Shown here: piece by piece, positions 40,708-46,639 of the stretch
Numbering within the stretch: the first letter of the stretch is position 1
Layout: the number at the start of each line of letters is the position of its first letter
Source: AG25 sp035604455
Lineage (GTDB): Bacteria > Gemmatimonadota > Gemmatimonadetes > Gemmatimonadales > GWC2-71-9
Direction: 5' to 3'
Length of the DNA stretch: 46,639 bases
Assembly: GCA_035604455.1 (NCBI GenBank)
Contig: DATNIM010000029.1
Coordinates: forward strand, 1 to 46,639
Notes under the pieces: generated by a model
What the model was told of the DNA's origin: nothing
What the model saw: only the letters and a program-made list of their open reading frames with translations
The model's database searches: none
Position numbers and translations under genes: made by a program

Positions 40708-41256
40708 TTAGCTGGCCCCGAGCAGCTGGCGCCGCAGGACCGCGAGCTTGCGGCGGAGTGACCCGTCGAACACACGGTCGCCAACGCGCACGACGATCCC
40801 GCCGAGAATCGCGCTGTCCGAACGGAAATGGGCGCGTACCTCGCGGCCGAGCGCCGTTCGCAGCTTGCCCACCACCTGTTCCTCGAACCGGGCATCCGAG
40901 CCGTCGGCGAGCGTGATGCCGGCGTGCACCCGATTGAGCGCGACGTCCATGAGCGCCTGGTACTCGCGCGCGATCTCCGCCAGCAGACCCTGGCGGCCCC
41001 GGTACACGACGGCGTGCAGAAAGCGGACGAACTCCCCCGGCGCCACGCCGCGCAGGGCCTCGGCCAGCAGGTTCGCTTTGGTCGCCTTCGCGACGCGGGG
41101 CGAGTCGAGGGCGATGGCGATCCGCGGATCGGCGCCAACCGCGCCCGCGACGTCGTCCAAGAGTGCGCCGTAGCGCGCCACAGTCGCCGCATCGTGCGCT
41201 TCGCCCGCCCGGAACAGGGCCTCGGCGTAGTTGCGGGCGATCGTGGCCGTTTTCAC
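40708..41256 (-). CDS. atpH: ATP synthase subunit delta
   Basis: Delta subunit (OSCP-type) of the F1Fo ATP synthase stalk, 182 residues. N-terminal helical domain: KTATIARNYAEALFRAGEAH, then LLAEALRGVAPGEFVRFLHA. The C-terminal region ends ILGGIVVRVGDRVFDGSLRR, the family signature. The GTG at 41256 overlaps the atpF stop as GTGA. In the usual gene order atpA, atpG, atpD and atpC would follow; here a peptidase gene follows after 78 bp. Confidence 0.95.
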   Translation of the reverse strand: MKTATIARNYAEALFRAGEAHDAATVARYGALLDDVAGAVGADPRIAIALDSPRVAKATKANLLAEALRGVAPGEFVRFLHAVVYRGRQGLLAEIAREYQALMDVALNRVHAGITLADGSDARFEEQVVGKLRTALGREVRAHFRSDSAILGGIVVRVGDRVFDGSLRRKLAVLRRQLLGAS

Positions 41257-41822
41257 TGTCTCTCGCCGAGCGTCTCGAGAAAGTCCATGACGATCCGCCG
41301 GTTCGCCTGCGCGTCGAGTTTCGCCTCGAGCAGTTTGGACGCGGCAGCGATCGAGAGCTCGACCGCATCTCGCCGCAGCTCAACCAGCGCTTTGGCCTTC
41401 TCGTCTTCGATTTCCTTCCGGGCCCGCGCGAGCAGGTCGTCGTACTCGTCCCTCGCCTTGGCGAGGAGCGCCGCCCGTTCCTTGTCGGCGGCGCTCTTGG
41501 CGGTGTTGATGATTTGCTGTGCTTCGGCTGTAGCGCCAGCGAGGAGCTGACGATGCTGCTCGAGCAGCGCGGCCGCTTCGAGCCGGTTCTTTTCAGCTTC
41601 TGCGAGCTGGCGCTCCAGGCGCTGCTCGCGCTCCCGGACCGCGCTGAGTAGTACCGGCCAGGCGCTGCGCTTGAGGACGAACACGAGCAGACCAAAGACG
41701 ACGAGCGTCCAGATGACCAGGCCGCCGTCGACGGTGAGCGGACTCGGGTTGGCGCCCTCCGCAGCGGCGGGCACGGCCGCCACCCCGCTCAGGAACGCGG
41801 CTGACCACACGAACCTCTTCAT
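41253..41822 (-). CDS. atpF: ATP synthase subunit b
   Basis: Peripheral-stalk subunit b, 189 residues from the ATG at 41822. The N-terminus KRFVWSAAFLSGVAAVPAAA looks like a cleavable signal peptide, followed by a spacer and the real membrane anchor (LVIWTLVVFGLLVFVLKRSA). The rest is a long charged coiled coil (REREQRLERQLAEAEKNRLE and onward). Subunit b normally lacks a signal peptide. It follows atpE after 55 bp, which contains a strong hairpin, and overlaps atpH by 4 bases. Confidence 0.95.
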   Translation of the reverse strand: MKRFVWSAAFLSGVAAVPAAAEGANPSPLTVDGGLVIWTLVVFGLLVFVLKRSAWPVLLSAVREREQRLERQLAEAEKNRLEAAALLEQHRQLLAGATAEAQQIINTAKSAADKERAALLAKARDEYDDLLARARKEIEDEKAKALVELRRDAVELSIAAASKLLEAKLDAQANRRIVMDFLETLGERQ

Positions 41823-41838
41823 GCCGACCTCGTGGCGC

Positions 41839-41867
41839 GGGGGGCGCGGCAGACGCCGCGCCGCCCC
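41839..41867 (-). promoter_or_regulatory. strong hairpin between atpE and atpF
   Basis: GGCGCGGC (41843-41850) and GCCGCGCC (41855-41862) with loop AGAC form an 8-bp stem, lengthened by GGGG (41839-41842) and CCCC (41864-41867) across one bulged base. It lies in the 55-bp gap after atpE. With no T-run, it looks like an mRNA-stabilising or processing element. Confidence 0.6.
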
Positions 41868-41877
41868 CACGCATGGA

Positions 41878-42162
41878 TTAAAAGTTGACTTTGCCCTGCA
41901 TCACGAAGGCCACAACCGCGGCGAACAGCGCCACGCCTTCGACGAGCGCGGCCGCGATGATCATGGCCGTCTGAATCCGGGCGCTGTTGTCGGGTTGGCG
42001 GGCCATCCCCTCCACCGCCTGGCCGCCGATGCGGCCGATGCCGATGCCCGCTCCGAGAACCGCGAGCCCCGCGGCGAGGCCCGCGCCGATCAACGCGTAG
42101 CCCTTGCCAGCGGAGTCCGCAACGGGGGCGGCCGCCTGAACCTGGGCGAGTACGTCCAGCAT
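41878..42162 (-). CDS. atpE: ATP synthase subunit c
   Basis: Rotor-ring subunit of Fo, 94 residues, with two membrane helices. The first is LIGAGLAAGLAVLGAGIGIG and the polar loop is ARQPDNS (RQP, residues 56-58). The second carries the ion-binding Glu75 in AALVEGVALFA. The absence of the Gln and Ser/Thr ligands of sodium-type rings suggests proton coupling. An extra N-terminal segment (about 20 residues) precedes helix 1. The ATG at 42162 is preceded by a clear GGAG Shine-Dalgarno. It stands apart from its neighbours by gaps of 192 and 55 bp in an otherwise overlapping operon. Confidence 0.96.
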   Translation of the reverse strand: MLDVLAQVQAAAPVADSAGKGYALIGAGLAAGLAVLGAGIGIGRIGGQAVEGMARQPDNSARIQTAMIIAAALVEGVALFAAVVAFVMQGKVNF

Positions 42163-42311
42163 GAGGAACTCCTTAGCCGGGAGACACTTGGCTTGCCACG
42201 CCCGCCGCGCGAGCCGGGTCTCCCTAGACCGGCCCCGCGCCGCCACCCACCTTCGGCGCACCGCGTGGGTGAGCCAGTGGGTTTCGTCCGCCCTCCCCGG
42301 GGCGAACTACC

Positions 42312-42343
42312 CGGACGGCACCGCGGGCGCCCGCGGCCGTCCG
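42312..42343 (-). promoter_or_regulatory. strong hairpin between atpB and atpE
   Basis: Outer arms CGGACGG (42312-42318) and CCGTCCG (42337-42343), with inner arms CGCGGGC (42322-42328) and GCCCGCG (42329-42335), form a long near-perfect stem 12 bp after the atpB stop. A smaller hairpin (GGTCT 42217-42221 with AGACC 42226-42230) lies nearer atpE. The 192-bp gap has no gene. Confidence 0.65.
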
Positions 42344-42354
42344 CCTGCCATCGG

Positions 42355-43284
42355 TCAATGCGCGGCGCGCATCAACCCGATGAACACCGACGTCAAGAGC
42401 GTGAAGATGAAAGCATGCAGAAACGCCACGAACAACTCGAGCACCATCACTCCGGTGGCGAGCAGCGATGCCGCGATCCCCACCAGATAGCTCTGAAAGA
42501 AGAACGTGAGGCCGATGAGCGCGAGCAGCACCACGTGGCCCGCGGTCATGTTTGCAAAGAGCCGCACCGCCAGCGCAAACGGTTTCGCGAGTTTCCCGAT
42601 GATCTCGATCGGCGTCATGATGATGAGAAGCGCGGGACGAAGGGCCACGGGCAGCCCCGGCGGCAGATAGAAGATCGTCTGCATGTATCCCTTGAACCCG
42701 AGCGCGCGCATCCCCGAGATCTCGATCACCACGAGGGACAGCAGGGCCATGGCGCCGGTCACGGCGATGTTCGAGGTCGCGGTCGCACCCCACGGCACGA
42801 GCCCGAAGAGGTTGCAGGCGAGGAGAAAGAAGAACACGGTGAGGAGATAGTTCACATATCCCTCACCGTGCGGGCCGACGTTCGGCAGGATGACCTCCTG
42901 CCGGATGTAGAGCACCATCGCCTCCATCGCGCCAGCGAACCCCCGGGGCGGCTGCCCGGCCGCGTGAGCCCGCACCACGGCGCGAGAGGTGTAGAGGAAC
43001 ACGAGCACGACGATCACCGCGGCGAGCATCATGAACACGAGGTGCCGGGTAATGGAGAAATCGAGCGTCACCCCTCCCACCTGGATTGGTGTAAACCGCG
43101 GCAGCTCGACCGGATAGGTGTATGGAGGCTTCCAGTATGGCAGCTCGAGATGGTGCGAGTTGCCGAGATGCTCGAGGATGTTGATCTGGCGTGCATCGGC
43201 CGACGGCGTCTGGGCGGATGCCGTGACCCCCAAGCACAGGACAGCAATTCCGAGGAGCACCGCCCGCGCGCGCGGACCTCTCAT
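42355..43284 (-). CDS. atpB: ATP synthase subunit a
   Basis: Fo channel subunit, 309 residues from the ATG at 43284, which overlaps the previous stop as ATGA. The essential Arg is in AVRLFANMTAGHVVL. GGAMEAMVLYIRQEV-like sequence (AGAMEAMVLYIRQEVILPN) and ACNLFGLVPWGATATSNIAV are conserved. Unusually, the N-terminus AVLLGIAVLCLGVTASAQ is a signal peptide, followed by about 50 periplasmic-type residues before helix 1 (FMMLAAVIVVLVFLYTS). That extension is known in some phyla such as Bacteroidota. A strong hairpin follows the stop. Confidence 0.96.
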   Translation of the reverse strand: MRGPRARAVLLGIAVLCLGVTASAQTPSADARQINILEHLGNSHHLELPYWKPPYTYPVELPRFTPIQVGGVTLDFSITRHLVFMMLAAVIVVLVFLYTSRAVVRAHAAGQPPRGFAGAMEAMVLYIRQEVILPNVGPHGEGYVNYLLTVFFFLLACNLFGLVPWGATATSNIAVTGAMALLSLVVIEISGMRALGFKGYMQTIFYLPPGLPVALRPALLIIMTPIEIIGKLAKPFALAVRLFANMTAGHVVLLALIGLTFFFQSYLVGIAASLLATGVMVLELFVAFLHAFIFTLLTSVFIGLMRAAH

Positions 43285-43649
43285 CGAGTTTTTGCCTGAG
43301 GGAGGGCCAATGCGACGACGACCGCCTCCACGGCGAGCAATGCCATGAGCAGACCGGCGAGGGGCACGAGCACCGCCGACGGGGCAAGGCGGAGCAAGGG
43401 CACACCGAGCATCCCCATCGCGCCCACCAACAGGAGCCGGGCCCCTAGGCCCGCGCCCCATGCCAGCATGAACCGCGTCGTGCCGATTGACTTAGTCAAC
43501 CACCACCCCAATGGCGCTTGCACCACCAGCGCGACGGCAAGTGCGATAAGAAGCGGGCCGCGAGTCGCGGGGGGAAACGCGCTACTGACCGCGAGGGTTA
43601 CGATGCCGATTCCGGCAAGACCGCTGAGGTAGCGCGATCGGGAAGTCAT
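43281..43649 (-). CDS. small membrane protein of the ATP synthase operon
   Basis: A 122-residue protein with about four hydrophobic segments (LAGIGIVTLAVSSAFPPATR, LLIALAVALVVQAPLGWWLT, MLAWGAGLGARLLLVGAMGM and VPLAGLLMALLAVEAVVVAL). Its place between an AtpI-like gene and atpB, with ATGA overlaps on both sides, suggests an assembly factor similar to AtpI or to the second small gene of Bacteroidota-type operons. I cannot name a family with confidence. Confidence 0.72.
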   Translation of the reverse strand: MTSRSRYLSGLAGIGIVTLAVSSAFPPATRGPLLIALAVALVVQAPLGWWLTKSIGTTRFMLAWGAGLGARLLLVGAMGMLGVPLLRLAPSAVLVPLAGLLMALLAVEAVVVALALPQAKTR

Positions 43650-43873
43650 TTCTCGTTAGTGTCTGAGCTCTTTAGTCCGCGGATCAGCGAGTACAGCGTC
43701 AGCCCGAAGCCCAGAAGCGCCCCGAGCACGGTGAACAACCCCCGTGCGCCCGTCTTGCGATCTGCCCATTGGCCCGCGAGCGCCCCGAGGACCACCGACG
43801 CGGCAAGCTCGATTCCGAGCCCGGCGTACCGCAGCGCGCTGCCTCCGCCGTTGCCGTCTCTGGGTCCCGGCAC
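43646..43873 (-). CDS. AtpZ/AtpI-family ATP synthase assembly protein
   Basis: A 75-residue membrane protein starting at GTG 43873. It has two helices (YAGLGIELAASVVLGALAGQ and LFTVLGALLGFGLTLYSLIR) joined by WADRKTGARG, the pattern of the AtpZ/AtpI (F0F1-ATPase subunit) family. Such proteins help assemble the c-ring and take up magnesium in some species. It is the first gene of the atp cluster; an open frame upstream is antisense to moxR and rejected. Its stop overlaps the next start as ATGA. Confidence 0.82.
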   Translation of the reverse strand: MPGPRDGNGGGSALRYAGLGIELAASVVLGALAGQWADRKTGARGLFTVLGALLGFGLTLYSLIRGLKSSDTNEK

Positions 43874-43888
43874 GCGGGCAAAGGTATC

Positions 43889-43963
43889 CGCTTGTGAAAA
43901 AAAGCGCAAGCAAGCGCGAGAGCGTGCAACCTTATGTGGCGCTTGTGAGTATGCCGTGATAAT
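43889..43963. promoter_or_regulatory. divergent control region between the atp operon and moxR
   Basis: The 102-bp gap holds a 9-base direct repeat CGCTTGTGA (43889-43897 and 43940-43948), a short A-run (43897-43903) and an inverted copy CAAGCG downstream of the first repeat. A plus-strand GATAAT (43958-43963) is a good -10 for moxR. On the minus strand TTGCGC and TACCTT with a 17-base spacer may serve atp. Exact promoters are uncertain. Confidence 0.45.
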
Positions 43964-43975
43964 GTTTCGTACACC

Positions 43976-45010
43976 ATGCCCCAAAACCACCCCGAATCGG
44001 TCCGCCGCCCCCCACCAGCCGGCGACGTCGAGTTGCTCCAGCGCCTCGCGAAGGCGCGAGCCGACCTGCTTGCGCAGGTCGGCCGGCGGATCGTGGGGCA
44101 GCGCGACGTGCTCGACGGGATCCTCACGGCGATCTTCGCCGGTGGACACGCGTTGCTCCTCGGCGTACCGGGCCTCGCCAAGACCTTGATGGTACAAACG
44201 GTCGCCGAAGCGCTCGAGCTTGGGTTCTCCCGCATACAATTCACGCCCGACCTGATGCCGTCCGACATCACCGGCACCGAGATCATCGAGGAGGATCCAT
44301 CCACGGGGAAACGGGGGTTCCGGTTTGTCCGCGGCCCCGTCTTCGCCAACATCGTACTCGCCGACGAGGTGAACCGGACGCCGCCCAAGACCCAGGCCGC
44401 ACTGCTGCAGGCCATGCAGGAGCACCACGTCACAACAGCTGGAGTGACCCACCCGCTGCCGGCCCCGTTCTTCGTACTGGCGACCCAGAATCCAATCGAA
44501 CAGGAAGGCACCTATCCTCTGCCCGAGGCGCAGCTTGACCGCTTCATGTTCGAACTGCGCGTGGGATACCCGTCGAAGGCCGAAGAAGAGCGGATCGTCC
44601 AGGCGACGACGGGTGACGTCATTACGGGCATCGAACCCGTGTTGACGGCTGAAGACGTGCTCACGCTCCAGCACTTAGTGCGCCGGGTGCCCGCGCCAGA
44701 GCAGTTGGTGCGCGCGGCCGTTACGCTCGCCCGCATGACCCGACCGAGCGACGCCGACGCTCCGGCCCTTATAAGGGAATACATCGCCTGGGGCGCCGGA
44801 CCCCGGGCGTCGCAATACCTGGTGCTCGGGGCGAAGGCCCGTGCAGCCCTGGATGGGCGACCGCTAGCCGATTACGACGATCTCCAGAGCGTGGCGCCGA
44901 CCGTCCTGATTCACCGTTTGGTCGTCAATTTCGCCGCGGAAGCTGCGGGACGCTCCGCCCCGGATATCGTCGACGAGCTGATCCGGGTGGCCGCCTGGCG
45001 GCCGGCGTAG
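43976..45010 (+). CDS. MoxR-family AAA+ ATPase
   Basis: A 344-residue cytosolic chaperone-like ATPase. The Walker A variant GVPGLAKT is near residue 60; Walker B with ADEVNRTPPKTQAALLQAMQ, sensor 1 region FFVLATQNPIEQEGTYPLPE and the LDRFMFELRVGYP segment are standard. The C-terminal lid has RLVVNFAAEAAGRS. MoxR proteins usually sit beside DUF58 and von Willebrand A genes; here none follows, unless it lies outside the window. The ATG at 43976 lies only 12 bp after a -10-like GATAAT, so the leader is very short. Confidence 0.93.
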   Translation: MPQNHPESVRRPPPAGDVELLQRLAKARADLLAQVGRRIVGQRDVLDGILTAIFAGGHALLLGVPGLAKTLMVQTVAEALELGFSRIQFTPDLMPSDITGTEIIEEDPSTGKRGFRFVRGPVFANIVLADEVNRTPPKTQAALLQAMQEHHVTTAGVTHPLPAPFFVLATQNPIEQEGTYPLPEAQLDRFMFELRVGYPSKAEEERIVQATTGDVITGIEPVLTAEDVLTLQHLVRRVPAPEQLVRAAVTLARMTRPSDADAPALIREYIAWGAGPRASQYLVLGAKARAALDGRPLADYDDLQSVAPTVLIHRLVVNFAAEAAGRSAPDIVDELIRVAAWRPA

Positions 45011-45171
45011 CTCTCGCGGGCGTCCTTCCCTAGCTAGCGGATCGTCCGGGCTCGTCGCCGGGCGCCGCCGCGCCGACCACCTGGCGGTCCTATCTGCATG
45101 CGGTGCGCTAGGTTGACACGGCGTTGATATGCAGACCTAATAGTTGCTTCTTCACAAACCTCGGTCATGCC
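45011..45171. other. intergenic region before the BTAD regulator
   Basis: 161 bp with no gene visible. It contains the palindrome CTAGCTAG near 45031 and, in its second half, the promoter described next. No terminator with a T-run was found for moxR. Confidence 0.4.
45113..45141 (+). promoter_or_regulatory. sigma-70-like promoter for the BTAD regulator
   Basis: A perfect TTGACA (45113-45118) is followed after 17 bases by CCTAAT (45136-45141), with TAATAG as a near alternative. It leads to the GTG at 45172 through a leader of about 25 bases. Confidence 0.5.
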
Positions 45172-46639
45172 GTGACGCGCCACCTGCGCCTGTTCACGCT
45201 CGGCCCTCCCGTTCTGGCCGGTGAGTTCGGACGCATCAAGTTCCGGACTCGCAAGCACTTCGCCTTGCTCATTCGCCTCGGCCTCGAATGTGGGCGACGG
45301 TTCACCAGGGACTACCTCATCGACTTGCTGTGGGCCGAGGTGCCCCCGCTCCGGGGGCGGCACTCCCTCGCTCAGGCGCTCTCGGTACTCAAGGCCAAAG
45401 TCGGCCGCGACCGAGTGATTCTCGAGAAGGCGACAGTAATCCTCGCCGACGGGACGATCGACGTAGACGTGGCGCACGTAGGCGAAGGTGACGTCGAGAT
45501 CCGCGGGCCCTTCCTCGACGGCTTCGAAATTCCGGATGCGCTCCCATTCGAGCACTGGAAGGACGGCTGGCGTTCAAAGCTCGCCCCCTTGGTCCGTGAT
45601 TGCCTCGTGAGGCGCATGGACGCGAATCGCCGGGCAGGCAACTTCCGCGAATTGGAACGTCATGCCCGTATCCTGCTCGACGTAGACCCTCTCTCTGAAG
45701 ACGGCGTGCGCGGAGTCGTTGAGGCACGAGCCTGGGCCGGAGATCGCACGAACGCCCTGAAGGCGTATACGCGGTTCGCCGAGCAGCTCGGGGACGAACT
45801 GGGCGCCACGCCGCGCCACGAACTCCGCGCCATGGCGGACCTGCTCCGGGAGGGTCGGCCCACGGGCGGGCGGCTCCGCGTGGCCGAATTGCGCGCGGCT
45901 GATCCCCAAACCGCTAGTGAGGACGGCTTGGCGAGCGAGCCGCTGATTGGCCGAGAGCGGGAGTTCAGTGCCCTTTACGACGCTTGGCAGGACGCCCGAC
46001 GTGCTCGTCCTCGCGTGGTGGTGGTGACGGGGGACGCCGGCATCGGCAAGACAACGCTCGTCAATGCCGTCGCCGCGATGTGTCAACTCGAAGGGGCAGC
46101 CGTCGCTCGAGTGCAAGCGTACGACGCGGAACGCGAACTGCCCTTCGCCGTGTTGGCGGAGCTAACCCGCCAGCTTGCGGTGCAACGTGTGCTTGGCGGC
46201 GCCGAGCCGGAGGCGCTGAGCGAGCTGGCGCGGATCGCCCCGGAACTGCTCGAGGTCTTTCCCGGCGTGGCGAAACCGCCTGTGTGGACCGCTGAAGTGA
46301 CACCCTTGCGCTTGGCGGACGCCTTCCGGAAAGCGGTGGCGGCGGCTGGCGAGGACCGACCCGTGATACTCGTAGTGGACGACGTGCACGCAACCGATAA
46401 CGCAACTGCTGCGGTTCTACACGTCGTGGCTCGGAAGCTACACGATACTCGGGTGCTTCTAGTACTCGCTGGCCGCTCCACAGAACTTGGCGCTCCCGAC
46501 GCCACAAAGGCCCTCACCAACGACACTGTTATCAAACACTTGACGCGCGTCGAGCTTGAAGGGCTAGATGCGAGTGCCGCCGCGCACGTCGTGCAACGAT
46601 TGTTGGGGGAACGCGCTCGCCGACCCGACGACCCACCCA
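45172..46639 (+). CDS. BTAD-domain transcriptional regulator with AAA ATPase (3' end cut by window)
   Basis: 489 codons are present and the frame runs off the right edge. The GTG at 45172 starts MTRHLRLFTLGPPVLAG; an ATG five bases earlier is closed by a stop. Residues 1-100 are an OmpR-like winged-helix domain (DYLIDLLWAEVPPLRGRHSL). About 130-230 is the bacterial transcriptional activation domain, with TPR-like helices (ANRRAGNFRELERHARILL). From about 258 an AAA_16/STAND-type NTPase begins: LIGREREFSALYDAW, Walker A GDAGIGKTT (287-295) and Walker B VILVVDDVH. Such proteins integrate signals through NTP-dependent oligomerisation; the regulon is unknown. Codon use is less GC-extreme than in its neighbours. 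Confidence 0.9.
   Translation, partial: MTRHLRLFTLGPPVLAGEFGRIKFRTRKHFALLIRLGLECGRRFTRDYLIDLLWAEVPPLRGRHSLAQALSVLKAKVGRDRVILEKATVILADGTIDVDVAHVGEGDVEIRGPFLDGFEIPDALPFEHWKDGWRSKLAPLVRDCLVRRMDANRRAGNFRELERHARILLDVDPLSEDGVRGVVEARAWAGDRTNALKAYTRFAEQLGDELGATPRHELRAMADLLREGRPTGGRLRVAELRAADPQTASEDGLASEPLIGREREFSALYDAWQDARRARPRVVVVTGDAGIGKTTLVNAVAAMCQLEGAAVARVQAYDAERELPFAVLAELTRQLAVQRVLGGAEPEALSELARIAPELLEVFPGVAKPPVWTAEVTPLRLADAFRKAVAAAGEDRPVILVVDDVHATDNATAAVLHVVARKLHDTRVLLVLAGRSTELGAPDATKALTNDTVIKHLTRVELEGLDASAAAHVVQRLLGERARRPDDPP

Noticed and set aside
41671..43299. Open frame of about 542 codons opposite the atp genes
   Set aside because: Histidine/arginine/glutamate-rich antisense reading of atpB, atpE and atpF; no recognisable fold.
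1..46639. CRISPR arrays, insertion sequences, phage genes, toxin-antitoxin or defence genes
   Set aside because: I saw no regularly spaced repeats, transposase or integrase motifs, target-site duplications or defence-system domains anywhere in the window.

Overview
The window is a dense, GC-rich bacterial chromosome segment with about 45 protein genes and no RNA genes, insertion sequences, phage genes or CRISPR arrays that I can see. Very short gaps, many 4-base start/stop overlaps, frequent GTG starts, outer-membrane proteins whose signal peptides end in Ala-Gln, and an F-type ATP synthase with its Fo genes apart from F1 suggest a Gram-negative, aerobic, heterotrophic bacterium. Gemmatimonadota is my best guess. 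This rests on gene content and style, not on a marker-gene tree.

Layout. 1-3841 (minus): an SH3-type exported protein, a small conserved protein, guaB (IMP dehydrogenase) and a cut amino-acid permease with its own promoter. 3852-11424 (plus): one long gene string of gpmI, an outer-membrane barrel protein, a tungstate/molybdate-type ABC permease and ATPase, a 6-pyruvoyl-tetrahydropterin-synthase-like protein with altered active-site residues, a CoA-binding protein, moeA, a membrane diguanylate cyclase and marC. 20156-11530 (minus): a short-chain dehydrogenase, then a lipoprotein, a zinc-ribbon membrane protein, a DUF4139 protein, a metallophosphoesterase, an acyl-CoA dehydrogenase, etfB, etfA and ETF:quinone oxidoreductase. 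The last four form a complete route from acyl-CoA to quinone. 20236-22450 (plus): cstA and its small partner ybdD. 27804-22467 (minus): a GMC flavoenzyme with its small subunit, a DUF885 peptidase and an MFS transporter. 27972-29165 (plus): an M20 peptidase.

35085-29162 (minus): a TetR-controlled EmrAB-TolC-type efflux operon that continues into a peroxiredoxin and a short-chain dehydrogenase, with a perfect 7-bp inverted repeat in front of tetR. 35701-35183 (minus): a DinB-family protein. 40629-35773 (minus): a very large M1 metallopeptidase with an apparent outer-membrane barrel at its C-terminus, a four-cluster ferredoxin, a cupin and a sugar nucleotidyltransferase. 43873-40708 (minus): Fo plus delta genes of ATP synthase (two AtpI-like genes, atpB, atpE, atpF, atpH), with strong hairpins on both sides of atpE. 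43976-45010 (plus): a MoxR AAA+ ATPase. 45172-end (plus): a cut BTAD/AAA regulator with a good sigma-70-like promoter.

Most interesting points: the M1 peptidase/barrel fusion; the pterin-synthase homologue lacking two catalytic residues inside a tungstate/molybdenum-cofactor gene string; the hairpin-flanked atpE; signal peptides on ATP synthase subunits a and b; and an ETF:quinone oxidoreductase missing one of four expected cluster cysteines.
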